A DNA stretch of 64,000 bases. Source: JAZDLR01 sp964540995. GTDB taxonomy: Bacteria > Patescibacteriota > Patescibacteriia > UBA1558 > 2-01-FULL-52-15. The DNA lies in NCBI GenBank assembly GCA_964540995.1, contig CAZIOU010000002.1, positions 52,651-116,650 of the forward strand. Direction: 5' to 3'. A program made the translations under genes and the position numbers. The notes below the pieces were generated by a model that had not been told where the DNA came from, made no database searches, and was given only the letters and a program-made list of their open reading frames with translations. Below are positions 42,639-50,692 of the stretch, piece by piece (position 1 is the stretch's first letter; each line of letters begins with the position of its first letter).

Positions 42639-43214
42639 ATGTTACTCATCCCAACCGTCATCGAGAAATCCACCTACGGCGAGCGATCGTACGATATTTA
42701 TTCACGTTTACTCAAAGAACGTATCATTTTCCTCGGCAGTGAAATCGACGAAAACGTCGCCAATAGCGTCGTCGCCCAGCTTCTCTTCTTGGCCTCCCAG
42801 AGCGACACCAAAGATATCAAGATCTACATCAATTCACCGGGCGGCTCAGTCACTGATGGCTTAGCTATCTTGGATACGATGCAACACGTGAAGCCTGACG
42901 TCTCAACCATCTGTGTCGGCATGGCTGCTAGTATGGCCGCAATACTGCTAGCCGGTGGCGCCAAAGGCAAACGCTTCGCCTTACCCAATTCCGAAATTCT
43001 CATCCACCAACCGATGGGCGGTACCCATGGCCAGGCTTCTGATATCAAGATCCGCGCCGAACACATGCTCAAGCTCAAAGACCGTCTTAATGTCATCTTA
43101 CAGAAACAGACTGGTCAACGATTGGACAAGATCGAACGAGACACTGATCGTGATTATTTCATGAGTGCCGAGGAAGCAGTTGATTACGGACTCTTGGATA
43201 AAATTATTAAATAA
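42639..43214 (+). CDS. clpP: ATP-dependent Clp protease proteolytic subunit
   Basis: ClpP forms the double-heptamer serine protease that works with ClpX/ClpC. The 191-residue protein has the catalytic Ser in GMAASMAAILLAGG, the His in PNSEILIHQPMGG, the Asp in ERDTDRDYFMSAEEA and the strand NSPGGSVTDGLAI. The N-terminal MLLIPTVIEKSTYGERSYDIYSRLL is the usual axial-loop start with almost no propeptide. It has its own near-leaderless promoter and a terminator. Confidence 0.97.
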   Translation: MLLIPTVIEKSTYGERSYDIYSRLLKERIIFLGSEIDENVANSVVAQLLFLASQSDTKDIKIYINSPGGSVTDGLAILDTMQHVKPDVSTICVGMAASMAAILLAGGAKGKRFALPNSEILIHQPMGGTHGQASDIKIRAEHMLKLKDRLNVILQKQTGQRLDKIERDTDRDYFMSAEEAVDYGLLDKIIK

Positions 43215-43218
43215 ACCC

Positions 43219-43250
43219 AGCCTCAACTAAACGAGTTGAGGCTCTTGTTT
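43219..43250. terminator. Terminator after clpP
   Basis: AGCCTCAACT/AGTTGAGGCT with loop AAACG, followed by CTTGTTT. Confidence 0.9.
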
Positions 43251-43279
43251 ACAGTCGGTTCTTTCTACTTGAGGTGAAG

Positions 43280-43510
43280 ATGGCTGCTCTAGAAGAGAAG
43301 CGCTGGCATCGGGCTCCGATCGCGAAGTTACGCCGCCAAGCTCGGTTGCAAAAGGTCGCCCGTGAACATCTGGCCGCAACAATCGGAATTATGATCGGCT
43401 CAGGATCATTTCTGGCCTATTATTTGAACGCTCCAGATTTCATCGTTGGGTTATTGATGTTCATAGGATTGACGATTCTCACTATCACCCACTTCTGCAG
43501 TCGTAGCTGA
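43280..43510 (+). CDS. Small membrane protein with basic N-terminus
   Basis: A 76-residue protein with an Arg/Lys-rich N-terminal half (RWHRAPIAKLRRQARLQKV) and two hydrophobic segments (about residues 35-50 and 54-70). The ATG at 43280 follows GAGGTG at good spacing; the GTG at 43274 overlaps that site. A second tiny membrane protein starts 1 bp after the stop, and the two share the terminator at 43651. The function is unknown. Confidence 0.65.
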   Translation: MAALEEKRWHRAPIAKLRRQARLQKVAREHLAATIGIMIGSGSFLAYYLNAPDFIVGLLMFIGLTILTITHFCSRS

Positions 43511-43511
43511 C

Positions 43512-43637
43512 ATGGACATCAATTTCCAAAGCCTTACCCGACTCATCAGAGACGGATTTACCTTTGGGATAATCATCGCTATTGCCTGTCTGATCATATT
43601 CGTGTTTGGTCGTTATCTGTTTCGGCGGCGATCATGA
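43512..43637 (+). CDS. 41-residue single-pass membrane protein
   Basis: The frame ATG...TGA encodes MDINFQSLTRLIRDG followed by one hydrophobic helix (FGIIIAIACLIIFVFG) and the basic end RYLFRRRS, so the C-terminus should face the cytoplasm. It begins 1 bp after the preceding stop and is followed by a terminator, so the two small genes form one transcription unit. No family is recognised. Confidence 0.6.
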   Translation: MDINFQSLTRLIRDGFTFGIIIAIACLIIFVFGRYLFRRRS

Positions 43638-43650
43638 GCACGACACCATA

Positions 43651-43688
43651 GGAGCCTCGCGCCCACTCGGCACGCGGCTCTTTTTATT
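43651..43688 (+). terminator. Terminator of the small membrane-protein pair
   Basis: GAGCC...GGCTC outer arms with internal CG pairs (43652-43680), followed by TTTTTATTA. Confidence 0.8.
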
Positions 43689-43718
43689 ACTCAAAACTAC
43701 ACTCCTATATAGGTGAGC

Positions 43719-43829
43719 TTGCCCGCCGACCTGTCCCCCGAAGCCTTGGCGTAGGGGGAAGCTTTCTTGCCTGCCGTAGCATCGGCGAAGGCAGGAGCGA
43801 AGGCGGGTCCGACATAATAGTACGACGGC
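43719..43829. repeat. Composite REP-like element, three nested palindromes
   Basis: Outer arms CCCGCC/GGCGGG enclose two GC-rich hairpins, CCCCC/GGGGG and CCTGCC/GGCAGG. The core words CGAAGCCTTGGCGTAGGGGGAA and GCATCGGCGAAGG are typical of dispersed extragenic palindromes. No coding potential is seen. Confidence 0.6.
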
Positions 43830-43848
43830 TGATGGAGCAGTGGATAAC

Positions 43849-43890
43849 TGGGTCTTGAAATAATTTACCAATCAGGTACACTTAGACCCA
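43849..43890. repeat. Inverted repeat TGGGTCT/AGACCCA
   Basis: 7-bp perfect arms 28 nt apart, in the gap before the lipoprotein gene. It may be a weak terminator; no U-tract follows. Confidence 0.35.
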
Positions 43891-43934
43891 GAAAAACAGG
43901 GGTAGTCCTTACAAACGGGACGCGCAATACTCCT

Positions 43935-43973
43935 GTTATTTTCTTTGCCGTAAATTACGGCAAAGAAAATAAC
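43935..43973. repeat. Perfect 39-nt palindrome, 19-bp arms
   Basis: The left arm is GTTATTTTCTTTGCCGTAA, the centre one A, and the right arm is its exact complement. The T-rich outside and GCCGT inside resemble the hairpin elements at 49665-49688 and in the helicase repeats. A TCGCC..ACAA/TTGT..GGCGA hairpin (44014-44038) follows in the leader of the next gene. Confidence 0.8.
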
Positions 43974-44061
43974 CCGCCGAGATCCTAATGAGACACCAGC
44001 GGGTAATCGTGAATCGCCAACAAAGATATTGTCGGCGACTACTACCAAAAAGGAGGTTGCT

Positions 44062-44700
44062 ATGAAACAGGGACTGTTCTTTGTTTTAGCTTTGGCTTTG
44101 GCTGCCTGTCAGACCGAAGCCCCTACTACTCCACCGCTACAATTACGAGTTCAGGACTTGTCAGCTGACGATCATCTGATGCAGACACTGGATCACCAGC
44201 ACTTCTTCGAGACCATCTCACCCAATGCTGGTTGGATCGATCATGATCATCCCTACTACGCCAACGATGGTCAGCGCGAATTCGTCTTCATCGATCTGGA
44301 AGCTGCTGACGAACATCGTACGCTCGTCATTATCTTCCGTCAGCAGCAGCCTGTCGCAGCCACCATCATCGGCTATGCTCCGATCGAGTCCTGCTATGAA
44401 GATGAGCCAGATCAATCTGCTACTGATGGCTATGTCTTCGTCTATGACCTGTCACAAGGCGTTCGTTGCCTGATGAACTACTTCACCGGTCAAAACCTGA
44501 CATCATCTGAGGAGCTCCCGAGCGACCAAAGACAAAGTCTCGATCTACTGAGTCATGAGTCTCAGCGTCAGTGCCTGACTAGCTACTTCCAGCACAAACC
44601 ACAAGGGCTTAACTGTCACTTGCTGACTGAGCTAGATATCTTGCCGCGGATGCAGTACGTGGCTGACGACGTCAGTCAGATAGTAGATTGCCTGCCGTAA
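44062..44700 (+). CDS. Lipoprotein of unknown function
   Basis: The 212-residue protein starts MKQGLFFVLALALAAC, a signal peptide with lipobox LAAC (Cys16), so it should be lipidated and held at the outer face of the membrane; LspA in this window would process it. The mature part is acidic (DLSADDHLMQTLDHQH, YEDEPDQSATDG) and has four Cys that could pair. The ATG follows AGGAGG. It is monocistronic with a terminator. No family is recognised. Confidence 0.78.
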   Translation: MKQGLFFVLALALAACQTEAPTTPPLQLRVQDLSADDHLMQTLDHQHFFETISPNAGWIDHDHPYYANDGQREFVFIDLEAADEHRTLVIIFRQQQPVAATIIGYAPIESCYEDEPDQSATDGYVFVYDLSQGVRCLMNYFTGQNLTSSEELPSDQRQSLDLLSHESQRQCLTSYFQHKPQGLNCHLLTELDILPRMQYVADDVSQIVDCLP

Positions 44701-44705
44701 TCAGG

Positions 44706-44728
44706 GCCGCCGAGCTTAGCTCGGCGGC
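44706..44728. terminator. Terminator after the lipoprotein gene
   Basis: GCCGCCGAGCT/AGCTCGGCGGC, 11 bp around one T, followed by TTCTTTAC. Confidence 0.88.
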
Positions 44729-44735
44729 TTCTTTA

Positions 44736-45001
44736 CAAATAGCCCCATAATCAGTCCAAGCTTGTCAGCAAGGCAGGCGCATGTTAGTATGCTTACGCTA
44801 GATTATATCGACCAATAAGTCATTAATTTAGCTAATTTAAGCCATAATCTGTTTCGATTGTTGAAGGGTAAAGTCTGAATTCGCATGTTCTCAATTTTCG
44901 TATCTATCGTTAGCGCGTCAGCCAGTTCAGCCTCATAGACTCCGAGTAACGCTCGGCTAGTATCTTTATACTTCACTATCGGGACAGTCTAATATCTGTC
45001 T
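44736..45001. other. Leader region of rny, no gene found
   Basis: 266 bases without a plausible ORF. It contains a small hairpin CCGAG-TAACG-CTCGG (44950-44964) and TATACT near 44969, but no convincing full promoter. TAGCTAATTTAAGCC (44829-44843) weakly resembles the GGCTNATNTTAGCC operator. Confidence 0.4.
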
Positions 45002-46516
45002 ATGTTATTTATTTACCTCCTGATTGCAGTGGTCCTCGGAGCCGTCATTGGTTTCGTGGCCAAGAAGATCGCTACCCAGCGAAGCATTGAGTCAGCCGAG
45101 CGCAAAGCGCATGAGCTGATCGAAGATGCCAAAAATAAGCAGAAGCAAGCCTTACTCGACAGTAAGGATCAAGCTTTGAAAATTATCGAAGAAGCCAAAC
45201 AAGAAGAGAAAACTCGTCGTCGCGAAATTCAAGATATGCAAGATCACTTGCAAAAGCGCGAGACTATGTTTGATACCAAGATTCTCGAATTCGAAGGCAA
45301 ACAACAGAAACTCTATGAACAGCTGGAGAAAATGGAATCAGCTAAAGAAGAAGTCAAGAAAATTCGTGAAGAGCAGCTAGCCAAGTTAGAAAAAATTGCC
45401 AACTTACGTCAGGATGAAGCCAAACAGGTACTGATGCAAAATCTGGAAATGCGCAGCAAAGATGAATTACTGGCTCGCATGCGCAAATTGGAACTCGAAG
45501 CCAATGATGAATTGGAACGCAAATCCAAAACAATCTTAAGCACCGTGATGCAACGAGTTGCTTCTAATCATACATCCGAAAGTACGACTCTGATCGTTCC
45601 GCTAACGAGCGACGAGATGAAAGGACGCATCATCGGACGTGAAGGTCGCAATATCAAAACCATCGAACAACTCACTGGCGTCGAAATCATCGTCGATGAT
45701 ACTCCGGAAAGTATCATGATTTCTGGTTTCAATCCTATTCGCCGTCACTTAGCCAAACGAGTCCTCGAACAACTGATGGTTGACGGTCGTATCCACCCAG
45801 CCCGCATCGAAGAAGTGGTCGCTCAAGCCAAGAAAGATCTCGCCGCCGATATCACCAAAGCCGGTGAAGAAGCCGCTTACGAAGCCGGTGTGGTCGGACT
45901 TGATCCCAAATTGGTCCAGATCCTCGGTCGGCTCAAATACCGCACCAGCTACGGACAGAATCAATTACGACATGCGCTCGAAGTCTGTCATCTCTCCACC
46001 TTACTGGCTCAAGAGCTCAAGGCTGACGTCACTGTCTGTCGCAAAGGTGGCTTGTTGCACGATATTGGTAAAGCGCTCGATCACGAAATCCAAGGTGGCC
46101 ATCCAGAAATTGGTTATGACTTGATGAAGAAATTTGGTTTACCGGAAGAAATTGCCTATATGGCTATTGCCCATCACGAAGACAACCCCAAGACTTTGGA
46201 AGGAGTCATCGTGAAGATCGCCGACGCTATCTCTGGCTCTCGTCCAGGTGCTCGTCGCGATACTTATGAGAACTATGTCAAACGTCTAGAAGAACTAGAA
46301 GGTGTAGCCAATAGCTTCGAAGGTGTCGACAAGAGCTACGCCATCCAAGCTGGTCGTGAAATCCGTGTCTTCATCAATCCAGAAAATATGGATGACTATC
46401 AGATGAAAACCTTAGCCCGCGACATCGCTACCAAGATTGAGAACGAACTCAAATATCCAGGTGAGATCAAAGTCACCGCCATTCGTGAGAAACGTGTCGT
46501 CGAATATGCCCGCTAA
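45002..46516 (+). CDS. rny: Ribonuclease Y
   Basis: RNase Y is the membrane-bound endoribonuclease that starts mRNA decay. The 504-residue protein has an N-terminal helix (LFIYLLIAVVLGAVIGFVA), a long coiled coil (about 30-190), a KH domain with GRIIGREGRNIK, and an HD domain with LLHDIGKALDHE and IAHHED. The order and length match the family. ymdB starts inside its 3' end, an arrangement also known from Firmicutes. Confidence 0.97.
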   Translation: MLFIYLLIAVVLGAVIGFVAKKIATQRSIESAERKAHELIEDAKNKQKQALLDSKDQALKIIEEAKQEEKTRRREIQDMQDHLQKRETMFDTKILEFEGKQQKLYEQLEKMESAKEEVKKIREEQLAKLEKIANLRQDEAKQVLMQNLEMRSKDELLARMRKLELEANDELERKSKTILSTVMQRVASNHTSESTTLIVPLTSDEMKGRIIGREGRNIKTIEQLTGVEIIVDDTPESIMISGFNPIRRHLAKRVLEQLMVDGRIHPARIEEVVAQAKKDLAADITKAGEEAAYEAGVVGLDPKLVQILGRLKYRTSYGQNQLRHALEVCHLSTLLAQELKADVTVCRKGGLLHDIGKALDHEIQGGHPEIGYDLMKKFGLPEEIAYMAIAHHEDNPKTLEGVIVKIADAISGSRPGARRDTYENYVKRLEELEGVANSFEGVDKSYAIQAGREIRVFINPENMDDYQMKTLARDIATKIENELKYPGEIKVTAIREKRVVEYAR

Positions 46517-47309
46517 ACCTCTCAAATTATTATTCTTCGGAGATGTCATCGGTAAGCTCGGCCGTCGCGCCGTAGCCCAGATTGTACCGCAGTGGAAATC
46601 GCAGTATCAACCTGATGTGATCTTGGCCAATGTCGAGAACCTAGCTCATGGCAAAGGTGTAACGGTCAAAACACTAACCGAGCTTAAGGAAGCTGGCGTC
46701 CAAATCTTCACCGGTGGCAATCATATCTTCAGCAAAGACGATCCTACCACTGATGAATACGCTGACAATTTCACTTTGGCCTTACCGGCTAATGTCGTCC
46801 GCACACCGGCTAATTTTCGTTATCACAAAATTACTGTCGCTGATAAAGAGCTGGTCGTTATTAACTTACTAGGCCAATTCCAGATTGAATCTGATGGCAG
46901 TACCAACCCCTTCCTCGAATTCGATAAGCTCTATGACGAGCTTAGTAAACCGAAATTGATGCTCGTTGATTTCCATGCTGAAGCTACCAGCGAGAAGGTG
47001 GCTTTCGGTCTGTACTGTGACGGCCGTGCTTCAGCTGTCGTCGGATCACATACTCACATCCCTACCAATGACGCTCGCATCCTGCCTCAGGGCACTGGCT
47101 ATATCTCTGATATGGGCATGGTCGGCGGTCAGAATACTGTCCTCGGTGTCACTGCCAGTATTATTATCAATCGGTTCAAAGGTGAAACAGCTGCATTTGA
47201 CTGGCCAGAGACGGGAGAGGCTATCATCTGCGGTGTCTACCTAGAGCTTGACCCGGAGACAGGACACTGTTTACAAATCACCCCGCTTCAAGCTACTATT
47301 ACAGTATAA
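46506..47309 (+). CDS. ymdB: YmdB-family metallophosphoesterase
   Basis: YmdB proteins hydrolyse 2',3'-cyclic nucleotides and affect RNase Y dependent expression in Bacillus. The 267-residue protein shows FFGDVIGKLGRRA (metal site), LANVENLAHGKG, GGNHIF, DFHAEATSEKVAF and SHTHIPTNDARIL, all conserved in the family. The ATG at 46506 overlaps rny by 11 bp; an earlier GTG-type start lies deeper in rny. A hairpin (47316-47338) follows. Confidence 0.92.
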   Translation: MPAKPLKLLFFGDVIGKLGRRAVAQIVPQWKSQYQPDVILANVENLAHGKGVTVKTLTELKEAGVQIFTGGNHIFSKDDPTTDEYADNFTLALPANVVRTPANFRYHKITVADKELVVINLLGQFQIESDGSTNPFLEFDKLYDELSKPKLMLVDFHAEATSEKVAFGLYCDGRASAVVGSHTHIPTNDARILPQGTGYISDMGMVGGQNTVLGVTASIIINRFKGETAAFDWPETGEAIICGVYLELDPETGHCLQITPLQATITV

Positions 47310-47355
47310 GAAACCTCGTCTGCCCTATCGGTAGACGGACTTACGTCATACTACT

Positions 47356-47634
47356 ATGAACAAAGCCGAGCTATGTGAATCAATTGCTTCTAAACTAAGT
47401 CTCAACAAAACCGAAGTCGAACGAGTCGTCGATGCCTTCGAGGAAACGATCATGGCTACTCTGAAGACAGGCAGCGAAGTCAGCTTAACGGGCTTCGGCA
47501 CGTTCTCCGCTAAGCACCGTAGCGCTCGCGCCGGCGTCAATCCACGCAACCCGTCAGAGCGAATCCAAGTACCGGCCGTGACCATCCCCAAATTCAAAGC
47601 TGGCAAAGCTCTCAAAGACGCTCTCAAGAATTAG
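47356..47634 (+). CDS. hup: HU-family DNA-binding protein
   Basis: HU bends and compacts DNA. The 92-residue protein begins MNKAELCESIASKLSLNK, continues with VSLTGFGTFSAKHRSARAG, and has the arm NPRNPSERIQVPAVTIPKFKAGKALKDAL, where Pro intercalates into DNA. Length and motifs match HU/IHF. It has a strong terminator at 47645-47672. HU versus IHF cannot be decided from one subunit, but a single gene suggests an HU homodimer. Confidence 0.95.
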   Translation: MNKAELCESIASKLSLNKTEVERVVDAFEETIMATLKTGSEVSLTGFGTFSAKHRSARAGVNPRNPSERIQVPAVTIPKFKAGKALKDALKN

Positions 47635-47644
47635 ATCATTACTC

Positions 47645-47672
47645 AATAATCCCGCTACCCAGCGGGATTATT
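47645..47672. terminator. Terminator after the HU gene
   Basis: AATAATCCCGCT/AGCGGGATTATT, 12 bp, loop ACCC, followed by TGTTTTAT. Confidence 0.9.
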
Positions 47673-47688
47673 TGTTTTATTACGCTAT

Positions 47689-47717
47689 TTGACATACTTC
47701 CTACCATAGACTAAAGT
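47689..47717 (+). promoter_or_regulatory. Consensus sigma70-type promoter
   Basis: TTGACA (47689-47694), 17-bp spacer, TAAAGT (47712-47717). The leader of about 48 nt ends in AAGGAGGG, 6 nt before the ATG at 47772. Confidence 0.85.
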
Positions 47718-47771
47718 CACACCGTTCGCTCTTTATCAAACCGCCACAACACACTCCCAAGGAGGGCAGCC

Positions 47772-48176
47772 ATGTCCCAACTACTTATTGACCGCAATAT
47801 TGTTACTTGGAGAGAGTTAACTCAAGCCGAAAGCCTGATTATCAGACTGTACCCGCTATTGGTGACTGCGGCCAAAAACACGAATCATGAGACGCATACC
47901 GTCGGACTTCGAGTTCAGGTATTCGATGAGCTACGATTTTCGATTGTAGTTCAGAAAAAAGATGACTGTACCCAAGAAACAATCGCCACCCTCTTTTGGT
48001 GGGCAGTCGCTGATAATCCCGAACTTTGTCTCGACAGCGAAACGATTAAATGGATTCCCGTGTACATTGCGTCACGACTCTGCAGCCTCTCATTCGGTGG
48101 AGCAAATCCTCTGGAGCAGTTGGGCTGTAATTCTTCTGGATCAGAATCATTCTATTCCTTCATTCCCATGAGATAG
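47772..48176 (+). CDS. Protein of unknown function
   Basis: A 134-residue soluble protein with four Cys in its second half (DDCTQET, ELCLDSE, SRLCSLSF, LGCNSSG). It has mixed helices and strands and no signal peptide. The start is fixed by AAGGAGGG. It is a monocistronic unit with its own consensus promoter and a strong terminator, like the genes at 17631 and 52738. I do not recognise the family. Confidence 0.7.
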   Translation: MSQLLIDRNIVTWRELTQAESLIIRLYPLLVTAAKNTNHETHTVGLRVQVFDELRFSIVVQKKDDCTQETIATLFWWAVADNPELCLDSETIKWIPVYIASRLCSLSFGGANPLEQLGCNSSGSESFYSFIPMR

Positions 48177-48179
48177 CCA

Positions 48180-48209
48180 AAACGGCCCGATCACCAGATC
48201 GGGCCGTTT
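48180..48209. terminator. Bidirectional terminator
   Basis: AAACGGCCCGATC/GATCGGGCCGTTT with loop ACCA, then CTTATATT. It serves the converging genes at 47772 and 48216. Confidence 0.9.
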
Positions 48210-48215
48210 CTTATA

Positions 48216-49004
48216 TTATTTTTTTATTACGATACCAACCTTGGCACCATCAGCTGCTTGACCCGTCCAATCATGGATCGCGGCCATCAAGATATTTTCC
48301 GTATAGATATAATCCGCGCCATTACGGGTACCTGGGTCATTGGTGATGAACTTGCCATCTTTGGTAAAGCCTTTGATCACCAACATATGATAGATCGGAC
48401 CAGGCTGTTTGAAATTGGGATTATGCAGCTCTCTCCCCGCTGCCGGTACTATCACGGGGAAACCAGAGCGTAGCTGATCGCGTATCTTATCAGCTGTCAG
48501 ATTGGCAATGATTTGATAACGATAGGAGGGATAAAACTGTTTGGCTAATTCAATGGTCTTGGCAGCTGATAAATCTAAATGTCCACCCCACTCTTTGATC
48601 TGCCAAGCCACCATCTGATCAATCACATCCTTCATCTGCTGCTTAGTCAGACTGGCGTCGCGTAGATAAAAATCAGTCATGATTAGACTCGCCTCTTCGC
48701 AAGCTTCGCCATAGGGCATACTCCAATCACCAAAAGGAGCCTGCGAGGCAAATGGTACTGCCAAGTTAATCTGGTCAACTGGAGGTTTGGGTTCTGACAC
48801 TGGAGGTTTGGGTTTCTGGGGCACAGTGGAAGTCGGTATTACGGGAACAGTAGTAGTGACTACAGCGTTGATTGGTAGCGCTGGAGGCAGAACAACCTTG
48901 GGTGTCACAGCCTGACGAATATAGCCTCGTCCAGCATAAGCCAAACCAGCGATAACAATGATCGCCAGACCGGCTGTAAGAAATAATGTAGCTCTTCGTC
49001 TCAT
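48216..49004 (-). CDS. Secreted or anchored C39-like cysteine peptidase
   Basis: The 262-residue protein has an N-terminal signal or anchor (RRRATLFLTAGLAIIVIAGLAYA, residues 2-24), then a Thr/Pro-rich linker (TTTVPVIPTSTVPQKPKPP) and a papain-like domain of the C39-like family. The catalytic Cys lies in YGEACEEASL, the His in IYHMLVIKGF, and the acidic/Asn residue in FITNDPGT. Such peptidases act outside the membrane on peptides or cell-wall proteins. Substrate unknown. Confidence 0.85.
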   Translation of the reverse strand: MRRRATLFLTAGLAIIVIAGLAYAGRGYIRQAVTPKVVLPPALPINAVVTTTVPVIPTSTVPQKPKPPVSEPKPPVDQINLAVPFASQAPFGDWSMPYGEACEEASLIMTDFYLRDASLTKQQMKDVIDQMVAWQIKEWGGHLDLSAAKTIELAKQFYPSYRYQIIANLTADKIRDQLRSGFPVIVPAAGRELHNPNFKQPGPIYHMLVIKGFTKDGKFITNDPGTRNGADYIYTENILMAAIHDWTGQAADGAKVGIVIKK

Positions 49005-49051
49005 AGTACGCAGGTTATACTATAACCTCATTTCATAATTAAATACAACCT

Positions 49052-49474
49052 ATGAAACGAACTATCGCCGTTTTAGCGATACTATCTATGCTCATTACCG
49101 TCAATACGGTAGTAGCTAAATCCAATGATGCCAAGAATGCCAATAAAGATGGCGCCCTCGGTATCAGTAATACGCTGCAACTCAAGCATAATGAATCAGC
49201 CGAAGTTGAACACAATAAGTCAGCCAAACTAACAGCAGCTCATAAGATTACCTTCATCTATACCAGTGACACAGCTGCTACGACTACACTGTATGCTCTA
49301 ACCAAAGATCGTCATGTCTGGTCTATCAGCAATGGCAGCTGGACTGACATGAACCGCACCTTACCAACTACCACACCGGCTATCAAGCAGTGGCAACCGA
49401 GCGCTTTCCTCGATGCTCGCGGTGATGCCTGGCGCTGGAGCGGCTCACTCTGGGTCAATATCAGCCATCCGTAA
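49052..49474 (+). CDS. Small secreted protein of unknown function
   Basis: The 140-residue protein starts with a signal peptide (MKRTIAVLAILSMLITVNTVVAKS). The mature part holds a Lys/Asn/His-rich stretch and then a Trp-containing C-terminal part (HVWSISNGSWTDMN, DAWRWSGSLWVN) suggestive of a small beta domain. No Cys is present after the signal. It is divergent from the C39-like gene by about 47 bp and has its own terminator. Confidence 0.7.
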   Translation: MKRTIAVLAILSMLITVNTVVAKSNDAKNANKDGALGISNTLQLKHNESAEVEHNKSAKLTAAHKITFIYTSDTAATTTLYALTKDRHVWSISNGSWTDMNRTLPTTTPAIKQWQPSAFLDARGDAWRWSGSLWVNISHP

Positions 49475-49484
49475 ATTCTTATGA

Positions 49485-49512
49485 AAACCCCTAGTCCTAA
49501 GGCTAGGGGTTT
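49485..49512. terminator. Terminator after the secreted-protein gene
   Basis: AAACCCCTAG/CTAGGGGTTT, 10 bp, loop TCCTAAGG, on the plus strand. Confidence 0.85.
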
Positions 49513-49578
49513 CGTATTGCTGGCTATGGCAACCTCTTACGATAGAACGACATAATTGAAAAAATCACTCTCTGGGGT

Positions 49579-49688
49579 TTGGGGTCACATACTTGTTTGA
49601 GCCCAAGAATAGAAGGGTAATCAAGAATAGACCGAAGCGAGTCTATGTGACCCCAAGACTTTTGATTACTTTTGGTCACAAAAGTAAT
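49579..49688. repeat. Composite palindromic element
   Basis: TTGGGGTCACATA (49579-49591) pairs perfectly with TATGTGACCCCAA (49644-49656). Between them lies AGAC-CGAAGCGA-GTCT. Immediately after comes ATTACTTTTG-GTCA-CAAAAGTAAT (49665-49688). The phrase CCCAAGAATAGA occurs inside (about 49602) and again at about 49730. It may be a MITE-like or REP-like mobile remnant. The remainder of 49513-49849 holds no gene. Confidence 0.65.
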
Positions 49689-49849
49689 GCCTGAGCGGCG
49701 AGCGATAATACCAAAATACTATCGATACTACCCAAGAATAGAGGTGGGATTATCTAAGATGAGAGGAGAAAGATTATATATCTTCTTTAATCTTTCGGAT
49801 GTTCAGAATAAAAAACAACCATGCCAGCTAATGCGGGATTTGGCCGGTT

Positions 49850-49880
49850 AATAAACTCTCATCGCTGATGAGAGTTTATT
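49850..49880 (-). terminator. Terminator overlapping the end of the next gene
   Basis: A 14-bp perfect stem AATAAACTCTCATC/GATGAGAGTTTATT whose right arm includes part of the stop codon of the minus-strand membrane-protein gene. Confidence 0.7.
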
Positions 49881-50451
49881 ATATTGCTCGAGCAATCAAA
49901 CCAATTGCCATGATTCCCAAGAAGCTGAAGACAAAAGATATTAGAGCAAATAATTTCTTATTAACCTTAGCTAGTCCCAGTACCGCCATAGCCAATTCGT
50001 CCGGTAGAGGCGAAGCGATAATCAGCCCAGCAAATAGCGGTGGCAACCAATGAAATATCTTGGTCTTAAAAATATGCCGCAACCTGCGGTGTGGGGCTAA
50101 ATTGAAAATATAAAGAATATCCTGATCAAGGTCATCGCGGACGAAACGATAAATAACCGAATCAGCGATCACCGAACCAAGCGCTCCAACCAAGGCTACG
50201 ATCCATATTGGATAGGTTCGAGAAAGGTCACCTAATATGGCAATAGCCGGAGCCGTAGTAAACATCGAGCTGAAGAAAAATCCGGCCAAGAAGCTACTCA
50301 CCAGCTGCCAGCCATCGAATGCCTTTACTAGTTGATGTATCGCGCCCGTCTCAACCAGTAATACTGCCGTCAGGATACTCAACAAAATTGTGCCGATGTC
50401 ACGACGGAAATTGGCTGCGTGCTGGGAATCAATTTTCTGAAACCATCTCAT
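49879..50451 (-). CDS. Multi-pass membrane protein, VTT/DedA-like pattern
   Basis: The 190-residue protein has about five hydrophobic segments. The segment GLIIASPLPDELAMAVLGLAKVNKKLFALISFVFSFLG resembles the G-x-x-[FI]-P-x-P-[GD] reentrant region of VTT/DedA-type proteins, which help move lipids between leaflets. The match is partial and the usual N-terminal half is short. It is a single minus-strand gene. Confidence 0.6.
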   Translation of the reverse strand: MRWFQKIDSQHAANFRRDIGTILLSILTAVLLVETGAIHQLVKAFDGWQLVSSFLAGFFFSSMFTTAPAIAILGDLSRTYPIWIVALVGALGSVIADSVIYRFVRDDLDQDILYIFNLAPHRRLRHIFKTKIFHWLPPLFAGLIIASPLPDELAMAVLGLAKVNKKLFALISFVFSFLGIMAIGLIARAI

Positions 50452-50483
50452 GCAGACATTGTAACATATTTACGTAAGAGAAA

Positions 50484-50506
50484 ACCGTTCATACTGGATG
50501 AACGGT
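50484..50506 (-). terminator. Terminator of the 57-residue gene
   Basis: ACCGTTCAT/ATGAACGGT, loop of 5, followed by TTTTC on the minus strand, 13 bp past the small gene's stop. Confidence 0.85.
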
Positions 50507-50518
50507 CTCATGATCTGA

Positions 50519-50692
50519 TCAAAAAGAAGTCGTTGTGACTGATGAATTCCCGAGAGAATCCAGTTGGTGACTAACGAGTGTTAGTACCTGTGTCATGACT
50601 TGAATGGTCAGATCAAATAGTTGTGGAGCAAACATACGTAAGACCACTAATAGCAGAAAGAACGATAAGGCTGATGAGATAGCTCGAAACAT
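50519..50692 (-). CDS. 57-residue single-pass membrane protein
   Basis: The frame runs from ATG 50692 to TGA 50519. It encodes MFRAISSALSFFLLLVVLRM, one hydrophobic helix at residues 8-19 or so, then an amphipathic stretch (LFDLTIQVMTQVLTLVSHQL) and a Ser/Thr tail. AGGAAA lies upstream of the ATG at a slightly long distance. The hairpin with U-tract just past the stop supports a real transcript. No family is recognised. Confidence 0.6.
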   Translation of the reverse strand: MFRAISSALSFFLLLVVLRMFAPQLFDLTIQVMTQVLTLVSHQLDSLGNSSVTTTSF

